Part shown: positions 48,535 to 59,960 of the stretch, in pieces | Numbering within the stretch: position 1 is the stretch's first letter | Layout: each line of letters opens with the position of its first letter | Origin: Talpa occidentalis | Lineage: Eukaryota; Chordata; Mammalia; Eulipotyphla; Talpidae | Assembly (NCBI RefSeq): GCF_014898055.3 | Contig: NW_023604861.1 | Coordinates: forward strand, 97,900,083 to 97,964,082 | DNA: 64,000 nucleotides | Direction of reading: 5' to 3' | Notes under the pieces: model-generated | What the model was told of the DNA's origin: nothing | The model's database searches: none | The model's input: the letters and a program-made list of their open reading frames with translations, nothing else | Position numbers and translations under genes: made by a program

Positions 48535-48700
48535 GCATTATTCCAGGCAAGTTATACAACCTCTCTAGGCCTCCAGTTCTTCAACCAGAAGACAGGAAAT
48601 TCTGACAGTGGTAGTGAGGACTAAGTGAAATGCTGCCCATACGTGTTTAGCACCACACCTAACACATAGTAGGTGTGCAAGGCATGGCATTTGATCATCA
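48535..48700 (+). repeat. MIR-like ancient SINE
   Basis: GGCAAGTTATACAACCTCTCTAGGCC, AGTGAGGACTAAGTGAAATG and TTTAGCACCACACCTAACACATAGTAGGTG follow MIR order to its 3' end. Confidence 0.83.
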
Positions 48701-49960
48701 CGGTCATTACCATTATTCTGAGTTCCTAAGATTACCCTCTGTTCTACTCATCTAGCAAAGTCATTCAAAAATTCCCCCAAAAAACAGTTTTTTCTGTAAC
48801 CCAAACAAGCACTAACTTATTCTGCATCATTGAAATTGTTATAAGAAGAGTTTCAGGGTGAAGAGGATAATCTCTTCCATCCAACCTTAAATTAAAGATA
48901 ATTGCTGACAGAGAAAAAAAACAAACTGTCTACAGATATGTTAGAAAAAATTGTGTGTCTGTGTATGTTGGAAAGCATACAGAGCTTTCGAAAGCCATCT
49001 GCCTTTTTTATGTACCCAAGAATACCCCCGGTTTTCTTATCCCCAAATTCCAGGAAGGGATACGATGGAAAAAATAAAACTAGAAAAGGTGCTGTGGGCA
49101 GAGCCTTTCAGCACATTGTGTTGCCATAAAAGCAGCAGGTTCTTTCCAGAGTCAATCAGCCTACCCCAGAGAGGAATCTAAATGCTATTCCGATGGTTCC
49201 CACACAAGGGAAATTAATTTACTTTTCAGAATTACAGCCTTAGTAATATCTATGACTGACACGGTTGTTAATGTTAGTTGTCAGAACTGCAATTCCTTGA
49301 GATTTTTCTTTAAAAAAAATTGTATCTTAATGAATGCAAAGCAAAATTACAATGGTGGGGGATGTGGAGTCATAAATTATAGCAGTGACTGCAGGGGTAG
49401 GCTAATAATTTCACTGTTGAATTATTTTCATACTTTAAAAAATACATATATAAAGAGAGAGAGAAGTCGTGCATCATCAGCACTACAGAGATACTGTAGA
49501 AGCCCCCCACACCTTGGTCATTAGCATGAGGAAGCAAAAGTGCTGATCTTTTGGGAAACCATCCTTTCTATCCTTTTTCCCCTTCATTCTACTGCCAGTG
49601 CAGGGCCTGTGTGCATCCTGCCTGCCCCAAAAGTCAGCCAGAGCCTGCTGTCATCCTGGAGACAGCAAATCTGATCACTGCATATGTGCAGTGAGAGAAT
49701 GGACAAATGCTGAGGTCCCAGCATTCACCAGGCTCCCCTTCACTGAGGCTGAGCATCAGGAGATGAAAGTCAAATAATGAAGTACTCTTTAAAGCTTGCA
49801 TTCATTTCTTAATGCTTTAGGCTGGGACAAGTCTGAGTAGCTAAAGGGCTGCCTTCTGCCTCTACTTTCCCTCTCAACCCACAGCCTTAGAGGTGCTTAC
49901 AGGCACTTAAATTAATAGCAATCATTGAATCCATAAAAGTTGTATGTCTTTTCACTTACA
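48701..49960. other. Intron, no gene seen
   Basis: Unique-looking. Short purine-rich ATATATAAAGAGAGAGAG at 49447-49465. Nothing coding recognised. Confidence 0.5.
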
Positions 49961-49964
49961 GTCA

Positions 49965-50375
49965 TGTGTTGCTTCCTGAGAAATGCATTGTTAGGTCATA
50001 GTATCTTCGTGCAAATGTCATCAAGGGTAATAACACAAAACTAGGTGGTATAACTTACTGATTCTTAAGCTATATAAGTTACAGTCTGTTGGGACTACCA
50101 TCATATATGTAATCCATCATAGACCAAAATATTGTTAAGCAATCATGACAGTCTTTGGATCTTAGATTTTTTTCATCAATGCTTTGTAATTTTCAGTAAG
50201 CCTAGCCACTATTTTTTGATAAATTTGCACCCAAGCATTTCAATTTTTATGAATAATTGTAAAGGGTATCATGCAATCATGCACCACTTAATGATGTTTC
50301 TTGGTCAAAGATGGACTTCTTATATATGATAGTGGTTCCAAGAAGTTACACCACATGGTCTAGGTGTGGTACAAA
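49965..50375. mobile_element. Possible non-autonomous DNA transposon copies
   Basis: CAGTCATGTGTTGCTTCCTGAGAAATGCATTGTTAGG (49971) starts one unit that ends about 50150 with CAAAATATTGTTAAGCAATCATGAC. CAATCATGCACCACTTAATGATG (50275) begins another, opposite-looking end. This resembles a mammalian DNA transposon with ends of the type CAGTCATGTGTCGCTTAACGA. The family name is not recalled with certainty. Confidence 0.5.
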
Positions 50376-50389
50376 CTATCCAGTTTTGC

Positions 50390-51237
50390 ATTTTCATTTT
50401 TCATTGTATATTGTATTTTTTATTCCATTTTGAGGTATCTATAGTATTCATTAGTATATCTTTCTGTATAGCTTTTTAGTGGTTACTCTAAGTGTTACAT
50501 TATGTATACATAACTAATCACAGCTTACTGTGTCATCATTTTGGCAGTTCAAAAGAACTATTAAAGAAACCTTACCTCTTTTTGCATCTGTGTATAATGA
50601 CTGACTTATTTTTTTACCCTGTGTATAATGTAATTGTCTTAAATATGTTCTCTATTTTCATTTATAATCATATCAGTGTTAGAACTTTTGCTGACACGGT
50701 TTTGCTTCAATTGTCAAATATAATTCAGAGAACTCATGAAAAGGAAAATCTATTGTATTTTTCTCTATCTTATAAAAGCACCTTCCCTCCAGATGTTCTA
50801 ATGTTCCTTCTTTATTATTTCCTTTCTGTTTAGAGAAATTTATCTATCTGTTATTTTAGGATAAGTATGCTGATGACAAATTCTTTTAGTCTTTCATATT
50901 CTGAAAATGTTTTGATTTCTTTTCATTCCTGAGTGACTTTTTTCTTTCTTTCTTTCTTTTTTTTTTTTTTTTTTTTGCTGATACAGGATTCTGACTTGAT
51001 AGTTCTTTTCTTTCAATGCTTGAAATATGCCACGCCACTTCTTCTGGCCTCTGCTATTATTCAAATAGTTTATCTCTCACTGCTTTTAAGACTTTCTGTC
51101 CTAGCTTTCAGAAGTTTCATACTAGTGTGTGTAGGAATGGCTTCCTATAGGTTTATCATATTTGGGATTTGCTCAGCTCCTTAAATCTGTAGGCTTTCTT
51201 TTGCTAAACTTGAGACATTTTCAAACACTTTTTAAAA
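50390..51237 (-). mobile_element. Old antisense L1 3' region
   Basis: TAGTGGTTACTCTAAGTGTTACATTATG, TATTTTCATTTATAATCATATC, GACTTGATAGTTCTTTTCTTTCAATGC and TATGCCACGCCACTTCTTCTGGCC are typical of old antisense L1M. Directly followed by the L1 at 51238. Confidence 0.75.
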
Positions 51238-51872
51238 TTTTTGATATAATTTATTTATATATATATTTATATTTTACATCATTGTTCATTTTTGTGCAAT
51301 GTTTGCTTTCTCCTCACAGGTGTAGTCCCCATAGAGTTCCTACCACCAATTCACCCGTGCTCCATCAACATAGTCCCTTGTGCTCTTCCCTCCCCTGTTT
51401 TGATCTCTCTCCCTCCTCCTCCCCTGCAAAATGTCTGTGATTTATAGTTGCCTGTTAATTTTTTTATTGTTATTATTTTTCCTTGATCCCTTATTTGGTT
51501 CCCCTATATTCCTCCTATAAGTGAAACTATGTGATTTTTTTTTCCTCATGATTTATTTCACTCAGTATAATCCCTTCTAGCTCCATCCATGTTGCTGTGA
51601 ATGGCAAAGTTTATCTTTTTGATTGCTGAATAGTATTCCATTGTGTATATATACCACATCTTCTTGATCCAGTCATCTATTTTTGGGCGTTTGGGTTGTT
51701 TCCATAGCTTAGCTATTATAAATAGTGCCTCAATAAGCATAGGGGTGCAGGTATCTTTTTAAACTAATGTTTTTGTGTCCTTTGGGTAGATTCCTTAAAG
51801 CAGAATTTCTAGGTCATATGGTAGCTCCATTTTTAGTAGTTTGAGGAAACTCCACACAGCTTTCCATAGTCA
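51238..51872 (-). mobile_element. Antisense L1 3' end, older subfamily
   Basis: Complement of about 630 nt of L1 3' end: tail region TAAATATATATATAAATAAATT, a 3' UTR with a different sequence from the young copies (51290-51430), then ORF2 C-terminal sequence reading WKQPKRPKIDDWIKKMWYIY on the minus strand at 51640-51700. I see no clear TSD. Confidence 0.85.
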
Positions 51873-53250
51873 ACCACTATTTTTTGTGTGTTTCTTCAAT
51901 CCTGCTTTCTTTCTGTCTTTTTTTTTTTTGAATTTTTTTAATTGTTTCTTTTTTTTTAATTTATTTATTTTATTTTATTTTATACAAGCACTGGGTACAG
52001 TCAGAAGCACGGGAGGGTGAGAGAATTCACCAGAGCCAGAGCAGGGAGCAGAGCAGGCAGAAGGACTGAAGTACACTGCTGAGGGGAGCAGCAGGCAGCA
52101 GGCGAGGTCTGCGCGCCATGCGGGACCCTCCTCCAGTGGCTGGGGAGCAGCTGGGGATTGAACCTGTGCTGCAGAGGCTGCAGGCAGCTTCACAACCCAG
52201 CGCTCAACTGCTGCGCCACAGGGGAGGCCCCCTGCTTGCTTTCTTATTTCCTTCTTGGATTTCAAGGACACAAATGTTAGATCATTTACTGTAGCAATCC
52301 ATTTTCTCTAAGATGTTCAGTTTGGGTAATGTGTTGTTTTGTATTCCAGTCCACTGATCCTTCTGTCCCTTCCTTTATACTTATGTTTTCTAGTGAGTTT
52401 TTTCTTTAGGTTATTGTATTCTTCTATTCTAAAATTTTCATTTGGTTTTCCTGTGTATCTTCCTTTTCGTCAGTTAAACTTTCTATTTTTATCATGTTTC
52501 AAGTGTGCTTATAATTGTTCTTTTTATTACAACTTTGTTTTTTTTCATATTATTCTAACATCTCTGTCACTCTGGTGTTGACATCTATTGATTGTCTTTT
52601 ATCATTCAGTTTGCGATCTTGCTGATTCTTGGTAAGATAAGTGATTTTTTAATTGAAACAGGTACATCTTCATGTTTTATTGAAAGACTCTGGATCTTAT
52701 TTAAATCTTAGAGATTCCTCTGACAGTTTTGTGGTTGGAAAAAGAGTCATCACTGACTAGTAGGGGTAAAAGCCCAGGTTCCTCACTTGGTCTCCACTGA
52801 CACCCGAAAGCTGAGAATGAGTTATTTACTGCTGGATAGGAGTAGGAGGTCTGAGTCTCTATACTATCTCTACTGACATGAAAGTAGATGGAGTGTTACT
52901 ATTGCTGAGTTGTACTGATGAGTGGAAGTAAGAGGAAGTTCTGAATAGGAATAGAGGTCCAGGTTCCCCACCTGGTTTATAGTGTTTCCTTTTGGAAGGG
53001 ATGAAAGTCCCAGCTCCCTGCCTGGCATTCTTATTTATTTATAGAAACTCTATATATTGTCCTTGTCAGTCATATTTACTTAGATATTTCTCTACTGTGT
53101 CATGTTTTTAGCTTTGTTTTTAAATAGGTATATTTTTACATTTTCACATAATCAATTTAATCTAAGACTTTTGTTTACAGATGCTTTTTCCTGTTAGGAA
53201 TGTTTTTAAAATTATACAAAATGAAGGGTTCCTTTTTTCCTTTATCTATG
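51873..53250 (-). mobile_element. Old antisense L1 non-coding end, split by a SINE
   Basis: Continues the 50390 element after the L1: CAAATGTTAGATCATTTACTG, CCATTTTCTCTAAGATGTTCAG, CATTTGGTTTTCCTGTG. 52740-53040 has recurring AGG..CCCAGGTTCC..CACCTGG motifs like the 13.1-13.9 kb block. The SINE at 51919-52229 interrupts it. Confidence 0.65.
51919..52229 (-). mobile_element. tRNA-derived SINE, long subtype
   Basis: Reverse complement with the 12-nt extra segment (seen as GGGGAGCAGCTGGGG near 52142). The T/A-rich tail is at 51919-51985. CCTGCTT at the left flank (51901-51907) and right flank fits a short TSD. It lies in an antisense old L1 3' region. Confidence 0.9.
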
Positions 53251-55003
53251 TTATTTTGTGATTTGTTTTATCTTTAGAGATAAGCAAAGGTGAGCGATAT
53301 AGGTTTACCCCAGTGGGATACAGGAATAAATCTACCAATACAGTTAGCTGTAGCAAGTGCCACTAGGTTGACCCAAGAAGGATCTATGAAGGTGAACAGA
53401 TTCTTGTTCATATCTGCTTAAAATAGCCTTCCCTGGTCCCAGACAATTCCCTTGATCTTCCTCCTTCCAATTGACTTGGCAGACAAAGTCCTTGCTTTAA
53501 CCTCTCTCCCACTTTATTCTCTAATCTGCCAGGAAATTAATGCAAGTCCTGAGCCTCCCTAAACACAGCTTTTTCCAGGCATCTTTTTTCATCTTTCATT
53601 CTAAAATTGAAAAAGTAAGTAAAAGCAAACTTTGCTATTCTGTTGGCAACAGAATACATACCTTCAAGGAATATTTATTTTAGTAAAAAATCCTTGTATG
53701 GATATATATTATAATAATAATATTATAATAACTACCTCTTCCAGCAAAAAGTAAACACTTCATCTTCCATCCAACAGTTTCTAACTACCCAGTTATTAGG
53801 TCTCATTTATGTCCAGCATCTGGATGTCATGTGTTGGACAAACATATTTGTCATCAAAGCCTAGAACACAGCAATGAAAATTCCCCTCAGCTGGAGTTGT
53901 CCACTACTAGTTTGCTGATGGACCTACATGGTGCCTATTACATTTGCACATTCCCTGGGACTTCAATTCAGGATCTTCTTCATTCATCACACAGAGTTCA
54001 CTGCCACATTTTCCCCAGAAATGTCTGCTTAATTTGTTACCTGACTTCAATCCTTTCCTGGACATTCCCAAAGGGTAATGCCGTCATCTGGGTTATGACA
54101 AGCCCATCTCATTTTTTTGTACTGATGTATCCTTGCACATAATTGAAAATTAAAAAGAAAATAACCTGAATTTTGTTTTCTTTACAAAAGCATTTCCAAA
54201 TTTAATAATTTATTATGGTTATGACAAAAATAATTCATCTACTTTGCAGGGAACTGCCTAGAAATAAACTTCCACGAGGTCATTTGAGTTTTTGTGTAAG
54301 ATCTTAAGATACTGGAAATTATCCAAATCATGAGATGCCAAAGAATGCAACACAAGATGACAGCCTGGGTGTATGCATTTCTAAGAAATTCACAGAGGCT
54401 AAAGGAGGCTGGACCACAGAGAACCTGTGGGAGTAGGCAGATAAAGGTCCTTGTCCCACCTCTGCCAGGACTGAACCTAAGATAACAGCATACCTCTGAA
54501 CTTTTCTCAAAAAAGAAATAGAGTTTTCATCTCCGGTTAAACTCCATTACTTTTGCTAATTGCATAGAACACAACTTGTACTCAAACACTTTTCATCTAA
54601 TCACTGAAAATTATTTCTAAGACAACAATGTAAAGTCTCCAGAAATTGTCCTAAAGGTATACAACAAAAGGGGAGCAACTACTTAAGAAAATATGAACCT
54701 AAATTGCATTTGAGCTAGGTACCATTCACTATCACCTCATCTCCACCCTCCCCCACAATACCTCAGTATGATGGAAGCTTATTCTAGGTAAGTGTGGCAC
54801 TCTCTCCCGCTAGCTCACAGCCTATGGTTATGACTTCATGCAGGTCACTGGCATCTCTGGTACCTTCAACCCAGCTCAACTCCCAGATCAATGCCAAAGA
54901 AGCCCTATTCCAAGCAACTATAGCCAAGAGAACTAGGGCTCTCTTGCCCCAACCAGACCTTATGCACAGGGCAGAAGTTCCGCTCCAGACACAGTATGCA
55001 AAG
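53251..55003. other. Intron or unassigned DNA, no gene seen
   Basis: AT-rich, an ATAATAATAATATTATAATAA stretch at 53709-53729. No coding segment recognised. Confidence 0.5.
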
Positions 55004-55017
55004 AATACTATAATCTT

Positions 55018-55337
55018 GGGCCTCCCCTGGTGGCACAGCGGCTGAGCGCTGTGAAGCTGCCGGCAGCCTCTGCAGTGCCGGTTCGATCCCCGGCCACGGG
55101 CGAGGGTCCCACATGGCACACAGACTTCTCCTGCCGCACCAGCTGCTCCCCTCAGCAGTGTATTTCATCAGTCTGCCTGTTCTGTTCCCCTCTCTGTCTG
55201 GCTTTGGTGAATTCTCTCACCTTCCCGTGCTTCTGACTGTACCCAGTGCTTGTATGAATAAACAAACAAACAAACAAACAAGCAAATAAATAAATAAATC
55301 TAAAAAACAAATAAAAATAAACTATACTTAAAAAAAA
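55018..55337 (+). mobile_element. tRNA-derived SINE, short subtype with expanded tail
   Basis: Perfect 14-bp TSD AATACTATAATCTT (55004-55017 and 55338-55351). Head GGGCCTCCCCTGGTGGCACAG. A 10-nt stretch seems missing in the head relative to 3778 (GCGCTG runs straight to TGAAGCTG). The tail is a compound (AAAC)n(AAAT)n array, 55257-55299, indicating tail microsatellite growth. Confidence 0.94.
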
Positions 55338-55351
55338 AATACTATAATCTT

Positions 55352-55900
55352 AACATCCCTGACCCAGATTGTTTCTAAAGTAGAAGTCTTATACCAGGAA
55401 GGATAAGCTGAGAAGGCAAGACCACACCTGTGCAGAGCCATGTTTATAAAACAGGACATCACTTCTTAGAAAGCAAGTTGCTGGTTTTCACCCCCAGCTC
55501 AGATACACTGGTGCAGAGGTCCTACCCAGGAAGACAGATCATAAGGACAGAATGCTCTGAAGCTTTTCCTAAAGACAATATTTGGAGGAGAGCATAGGGA
55601 AGATCATGCCTATGAGTATTGCTACAAACAATAGGAATCATGTGGGTGAGCAATTTAAGAGTTTCTGATAATGCTATAGTTCTTTTACTAACAAGCAAGA
55701 GATTATAAGCTCAACGAAATGATAGGTCAGTTAGAAGCTTAACAGAAAGAAGCAGAGATAAGAGACAGCTAAGAAGAGCCCTCTCTAGTTGGAGCAGCCT
55801 GAAAGACTAGGAATACCCTGACCTTACAAGGGGACCCAACTTTCACTGAAGCACCCTGTAGTAAAATACATGCCCCAGGACATTGTTTAAAACAATATAG
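55352..55900. other. Unassigned DNA
   Basis: Nothing recognised; composition like that of the old L1 that follows. Confidence 0.4.
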
Positions 55901-55959
55901 CAATCAGTGATTAATGGGGACTAATGAGGTCAACATCAATAGAGGCAGACAGTTCTCAA

Positions 55960-58900
55960 TCATTGGGGGGTGGGGGATGGGGGTGGGGAAAGAATGAAGG
56001 ATGAAGACTATTAAAAAGAATTGAACTAATACCAATCACCTCAGACACTCATGGAGAGTGTCACATACTCAAACCTGCACTCTCTCAGGAGTGACATCAG
56101 AGACTATACACAGCAGGAGAAATATTTCAGATTTCACTGAAATAGTTCTGTCAAAGCATCCAACAAACAACAAACCCCAGAAGGAGAGGGGATCACTATT
56201 AAGAGTTTCTACGATATTTATCTAAAAATATCATTATTCATATCACATCAATATCCAATATCATACAAAAAAAATCTAGTATGACTAATACACAGGGGGA
56301 ATTAGCAGGCAATAAAAATTGCCTTTGAGTCAGCCCAGGCAATTAGACTTAGAAAACAAGGACTTCAAAGATGTTATTATAAATATGCTAAAAAAAATTA
56401 AAGGAAATTGTGTTTACAGAGCTAAAGGGAACTTTGAGGACAATATTTAATCAAATAAACTACCAATAAAAAAATAAACAAATGGACATTCTAGAGTTGG
56501 AAAATAAATACATTAAATTAAAATCATCATGGGAGAAGGTCAGTGGTAGATTTGAGCTGGTGAAAAAAGAATCAAGGAATTGAAGATAAATCAATATAGA
56601 TTATGCAATCTGAAAGACAAAACATAAAAGAATGAAGAAAAATGCAAAATCTCACAGTAATGTGAGACACCATTAAGTATATCAACAGACACATAATGGT
56701 AGCACCAAATGGAAAAGAAAGAGTAAGAAGCAGGGGAAAATTAAAGAAATGATGGTAAAAAACTTAATCAAATCTGAAGAAAAATATGATAGATACATTC
56801 AAGAAACTCAATGAATTCAAATAGGATAGTAAAAAGACATACATTGTCAGACATGTAGTAAAAATGTTTAAGACAAAGACAAAAAGAAAATCTTGACATA
56901 GCAACAGAAAAATAATTCACTACATACAAGGGAAAGCCAATAAGATTAACAGCTGATTTCTCATCAGAAGCAATGGAGGCACAAAGGCAGTTCAAAGTGC
57001 TGAGGGGGGGGAAAAAAATCCAACAAGAAGTTACATACAGCAAAACTACTTTTCAGTGAAAGAAGCATTTCCAAATAAAAAAAAAAAAATCTGAAAATTA
57101 ACTGCTAGCAGACCCATCTTATAAGAAATACTAAAGGATATTTTTTAGGATGAAAACAAGTTACAGCTGACATTAATTAAAATTCATACCAAACAAAAAC
57201 AGAAACCAAGGAGTATCAGTAAAGGCAATTATATAAGATAATATAATTGCATATTTCTTCTCCAGTCTTTTTAAACTGATTCTTTTTTTTTCTTTTTTTT
57301 TAAAGATTTATTTCTTTATTTATACATGCACTGGATACAGTCAGAAGCACGGGAAGATGAGAGAAGTAACCAGAGCCAGAGGGGAGAGCAGAGCAGGCAG
57401 ACTGACGAAGTACACTGCTGAGGGGAGCAGCGGGCGGCAGGAGAGGTCTGTGCACCATGTGGGATCCTCGCCCGGCGGCCGGGGATCGAACTTGTGCTGC
57501 AGAGGCTGTGGGCAGCCTCGCAATCCAGCGCTCAACCGCTGCGCCACCAAGGGGGCCCTTAAACTGATTCTTAAAAACCATTTAAGTAGAACATCATGAA
57601 TGTATAGTGAGGTCTATAGCATATACATGTAACACATTTGACAATAACTACACAAAAAGAAGTGAATGGGAACAAAACATACTCTTTTTTCATACAGTTT
57701 TCTCATTTTTTCCTTTATTTCCATAAGAAGTAAAATTCCATAAAGTAATAACTAACAATATATTATTGGGTTTATAACATCTATACATTCATCTATATCT
57801 CTATAGATATAACATGTGTAACAATCACAGAATAAAAAGGAAGGAGAGAATAGAGTTATCCAGGAGCAAAGTTTCTATATCCTGCCAGAAGGAAAATCAG
57901 TAAGTTAAGATGATTATCATAAACCGTAGAACAACCACTAGGAAAATAACACCCCAAAAAATAGCCTTATAAGTCACTGAAGCAATTAAAATGTTGCTCT
58001 AGGAAATATTCACAATAATGCAAAGGACAGTAAAGGAAAAACAAAAGAACAAAAATTATAGAGCTGAAATGGATATTTTGATATCAGGAAATAGTTTTAA
58101 AACAAAAATGTTACTAGAGATAGAGAGATTGGGAAGGAACTAAGGCTACCAGAGGTAGGGAAAGAGCAATGTGGGGAAGGAGCACAATTACTAAAGTAGA
58201 CTTAAGGTGTCTTGGTAGAGGGTAAGGTGTGATAACAACACCTGAGGGGGGAAGTTCTAATATTTAACCACAAACAATGATGTAAACAAATCTACCTCAA
58301 TAAATAAATACATGTAAGAAAAAAATGTTAAGATGGTAATACTCTTATTAAATTGATCTAGAGATTCAACAAAATCCCCATCAAAATTCAAGTTGCCTTT
58401 TTTTTCCCCCAAGAAATGATTACAATGCTCTTAAATTCCACACAGAAATAGAAGGGACCCAGAATATCCACAAGTCTGAAAAGGAAGAATAATGTTGTAG
58501 GACTCACTTTTCAGTTTGAAAACCACTGCACAGCTATAGCAATCAAGATGGTGCAGTACTGACAGCATGGTATCAATGGAATAGAACTAGGAGTCTAGAA
58601 ATAAATCCTTACATTTGTGGTCTATTGATGGTTCAACAAAAGTGCTAAGGCAAATTCATTATGAAAAATAGTCTTTTCCTCACATAATACTAGAAAAACT
58701 AGATATCCTCCTCCAAAAGAATGGAGTAGGAGTCCTTCCTAACACCTACACAAAAATTAACTCAAAGTGAGTCATAGGAGTGATCCACTCATAAACCTAG
58801 GAGTTGAAATTGTACCACTCCTAGAAGAAATCATAGGGCTAAGTCTTCATGACTTTGGTTTAGATTACAGTTTCTTAGCGATGATAGCAAAAGCAAAAGC

Positions 58901-59960
58901 AACAAAAGAAAAAAAAAAAAAAAACAGAGAGTGGACTTCACCAAAATTTTAAACTTTCATACTTTAAAAGACATAATCAAGGAAGTGAAAAGACTACCCA
59001 TAGAATGGAAGGAGATATTTTCAAATCATATACCTGATTAGGAAATTGTATCCAGAACATACAAAGAACTCTTGATACTCACTAGTAAAGATATCAATAA
59101 CCCAATGTTTTAAATGGGTAAAGAATCCAAACAATTTTTCCAGAAGATATATACAAATTGTGAATAATATCATGAAAAGATATCCAATATCATTTGTCAG
59201 TAGAGAAAAACAAGCCAAAATTTTGATCAGATACTCCTTCACACTCACTAGCATGGCTATAATAAAAAAAGACAGACAATAACAAGTGTTGGTGAGGATG
59301 GAGAGAAACTGAACACTTATAGACTGCTGATGAGAATGTAAAATTGTGCAGCACTTTGGAAAACTGTTTGACACTTCCTCAAAATGTTAAACATGCAGTT
59401 ACCATATGACCAAACAATTCCACTCCTAAATAGAGAAATGAAAACATACATCCACCAGAAAACTTGTGCACTACAGGAACATTATTCATAATAGCCAAAA
59501 AGTCGACGTAACTCAAAGTTCATCCATTGGTAAACAGATAAATAAAATGCAATATATCCCTATAAGGGAATATTATTTGGACTATAAAAAGGATGAGGTT
59601 CTGATACATACTATAACATGCATGGATCTGGAAAACATTATGCTGCAATGATGTCAGTCACAAGAGAGCACATATTATATGATTTTATTAATATGAAATG
59701 GTCAGAGCGGGCAAATCTACAGAGGCAGAGAGTAGTTCTTGCCTAAGGCCATGGGGAGGGGTAATTGGAAGTGACAGCTAATAGCTACAGGGTTTTTCCT
59801 TCTGGGGCTTAACAAAAATCTTGTAAAATTAGATTGTGGTGATGGATTATAATATACTAAAACCACCAAATTATATACTTTAAGTGGGCAAATTTTATGG
59901 TATATGAATTATATCTCAGTACAGCTATTTTTAAAAATAACAGTAGGGGCAGTTAACTTT
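55960..59960 (+). mobile_element. Old sense L1 or HAL1-type element, split by a SINE
   Basis: 56280-57060 follows the order of old L1M/HAL1 ORF1 and the region after it: TATTATAAATATGCT, GAAAATCTTGACATAGCAACAG, TACAAGGGAAAGCCAATAAG, CAGCTGATTTCTCATCAGAAGCAATGG. 58340-59640 is ORF2 end (CAAAATCCCCATCAAAATTC, AATCAAGATGGTGCAGTACTG, CAAGTGTTGGTGAGGATGGAG). 59830-59940 is the 3' UTR. Between them, 57600-58330 is unclear, so two elements are possible. Confidence 0.7.
57285..57558 (-). mobile_element. tRNA-derived SINE, short subtype
   Basis: Reverse complement, TSD TTAAACTGATTCTT at 57271-57284 and 57559-57572. The (T)n tail is at low coordinates. Box B-like GGGGATCGAACTTG is visible near 57480. 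It interrupts an old sense-strand L1. Confidence 0.94.
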
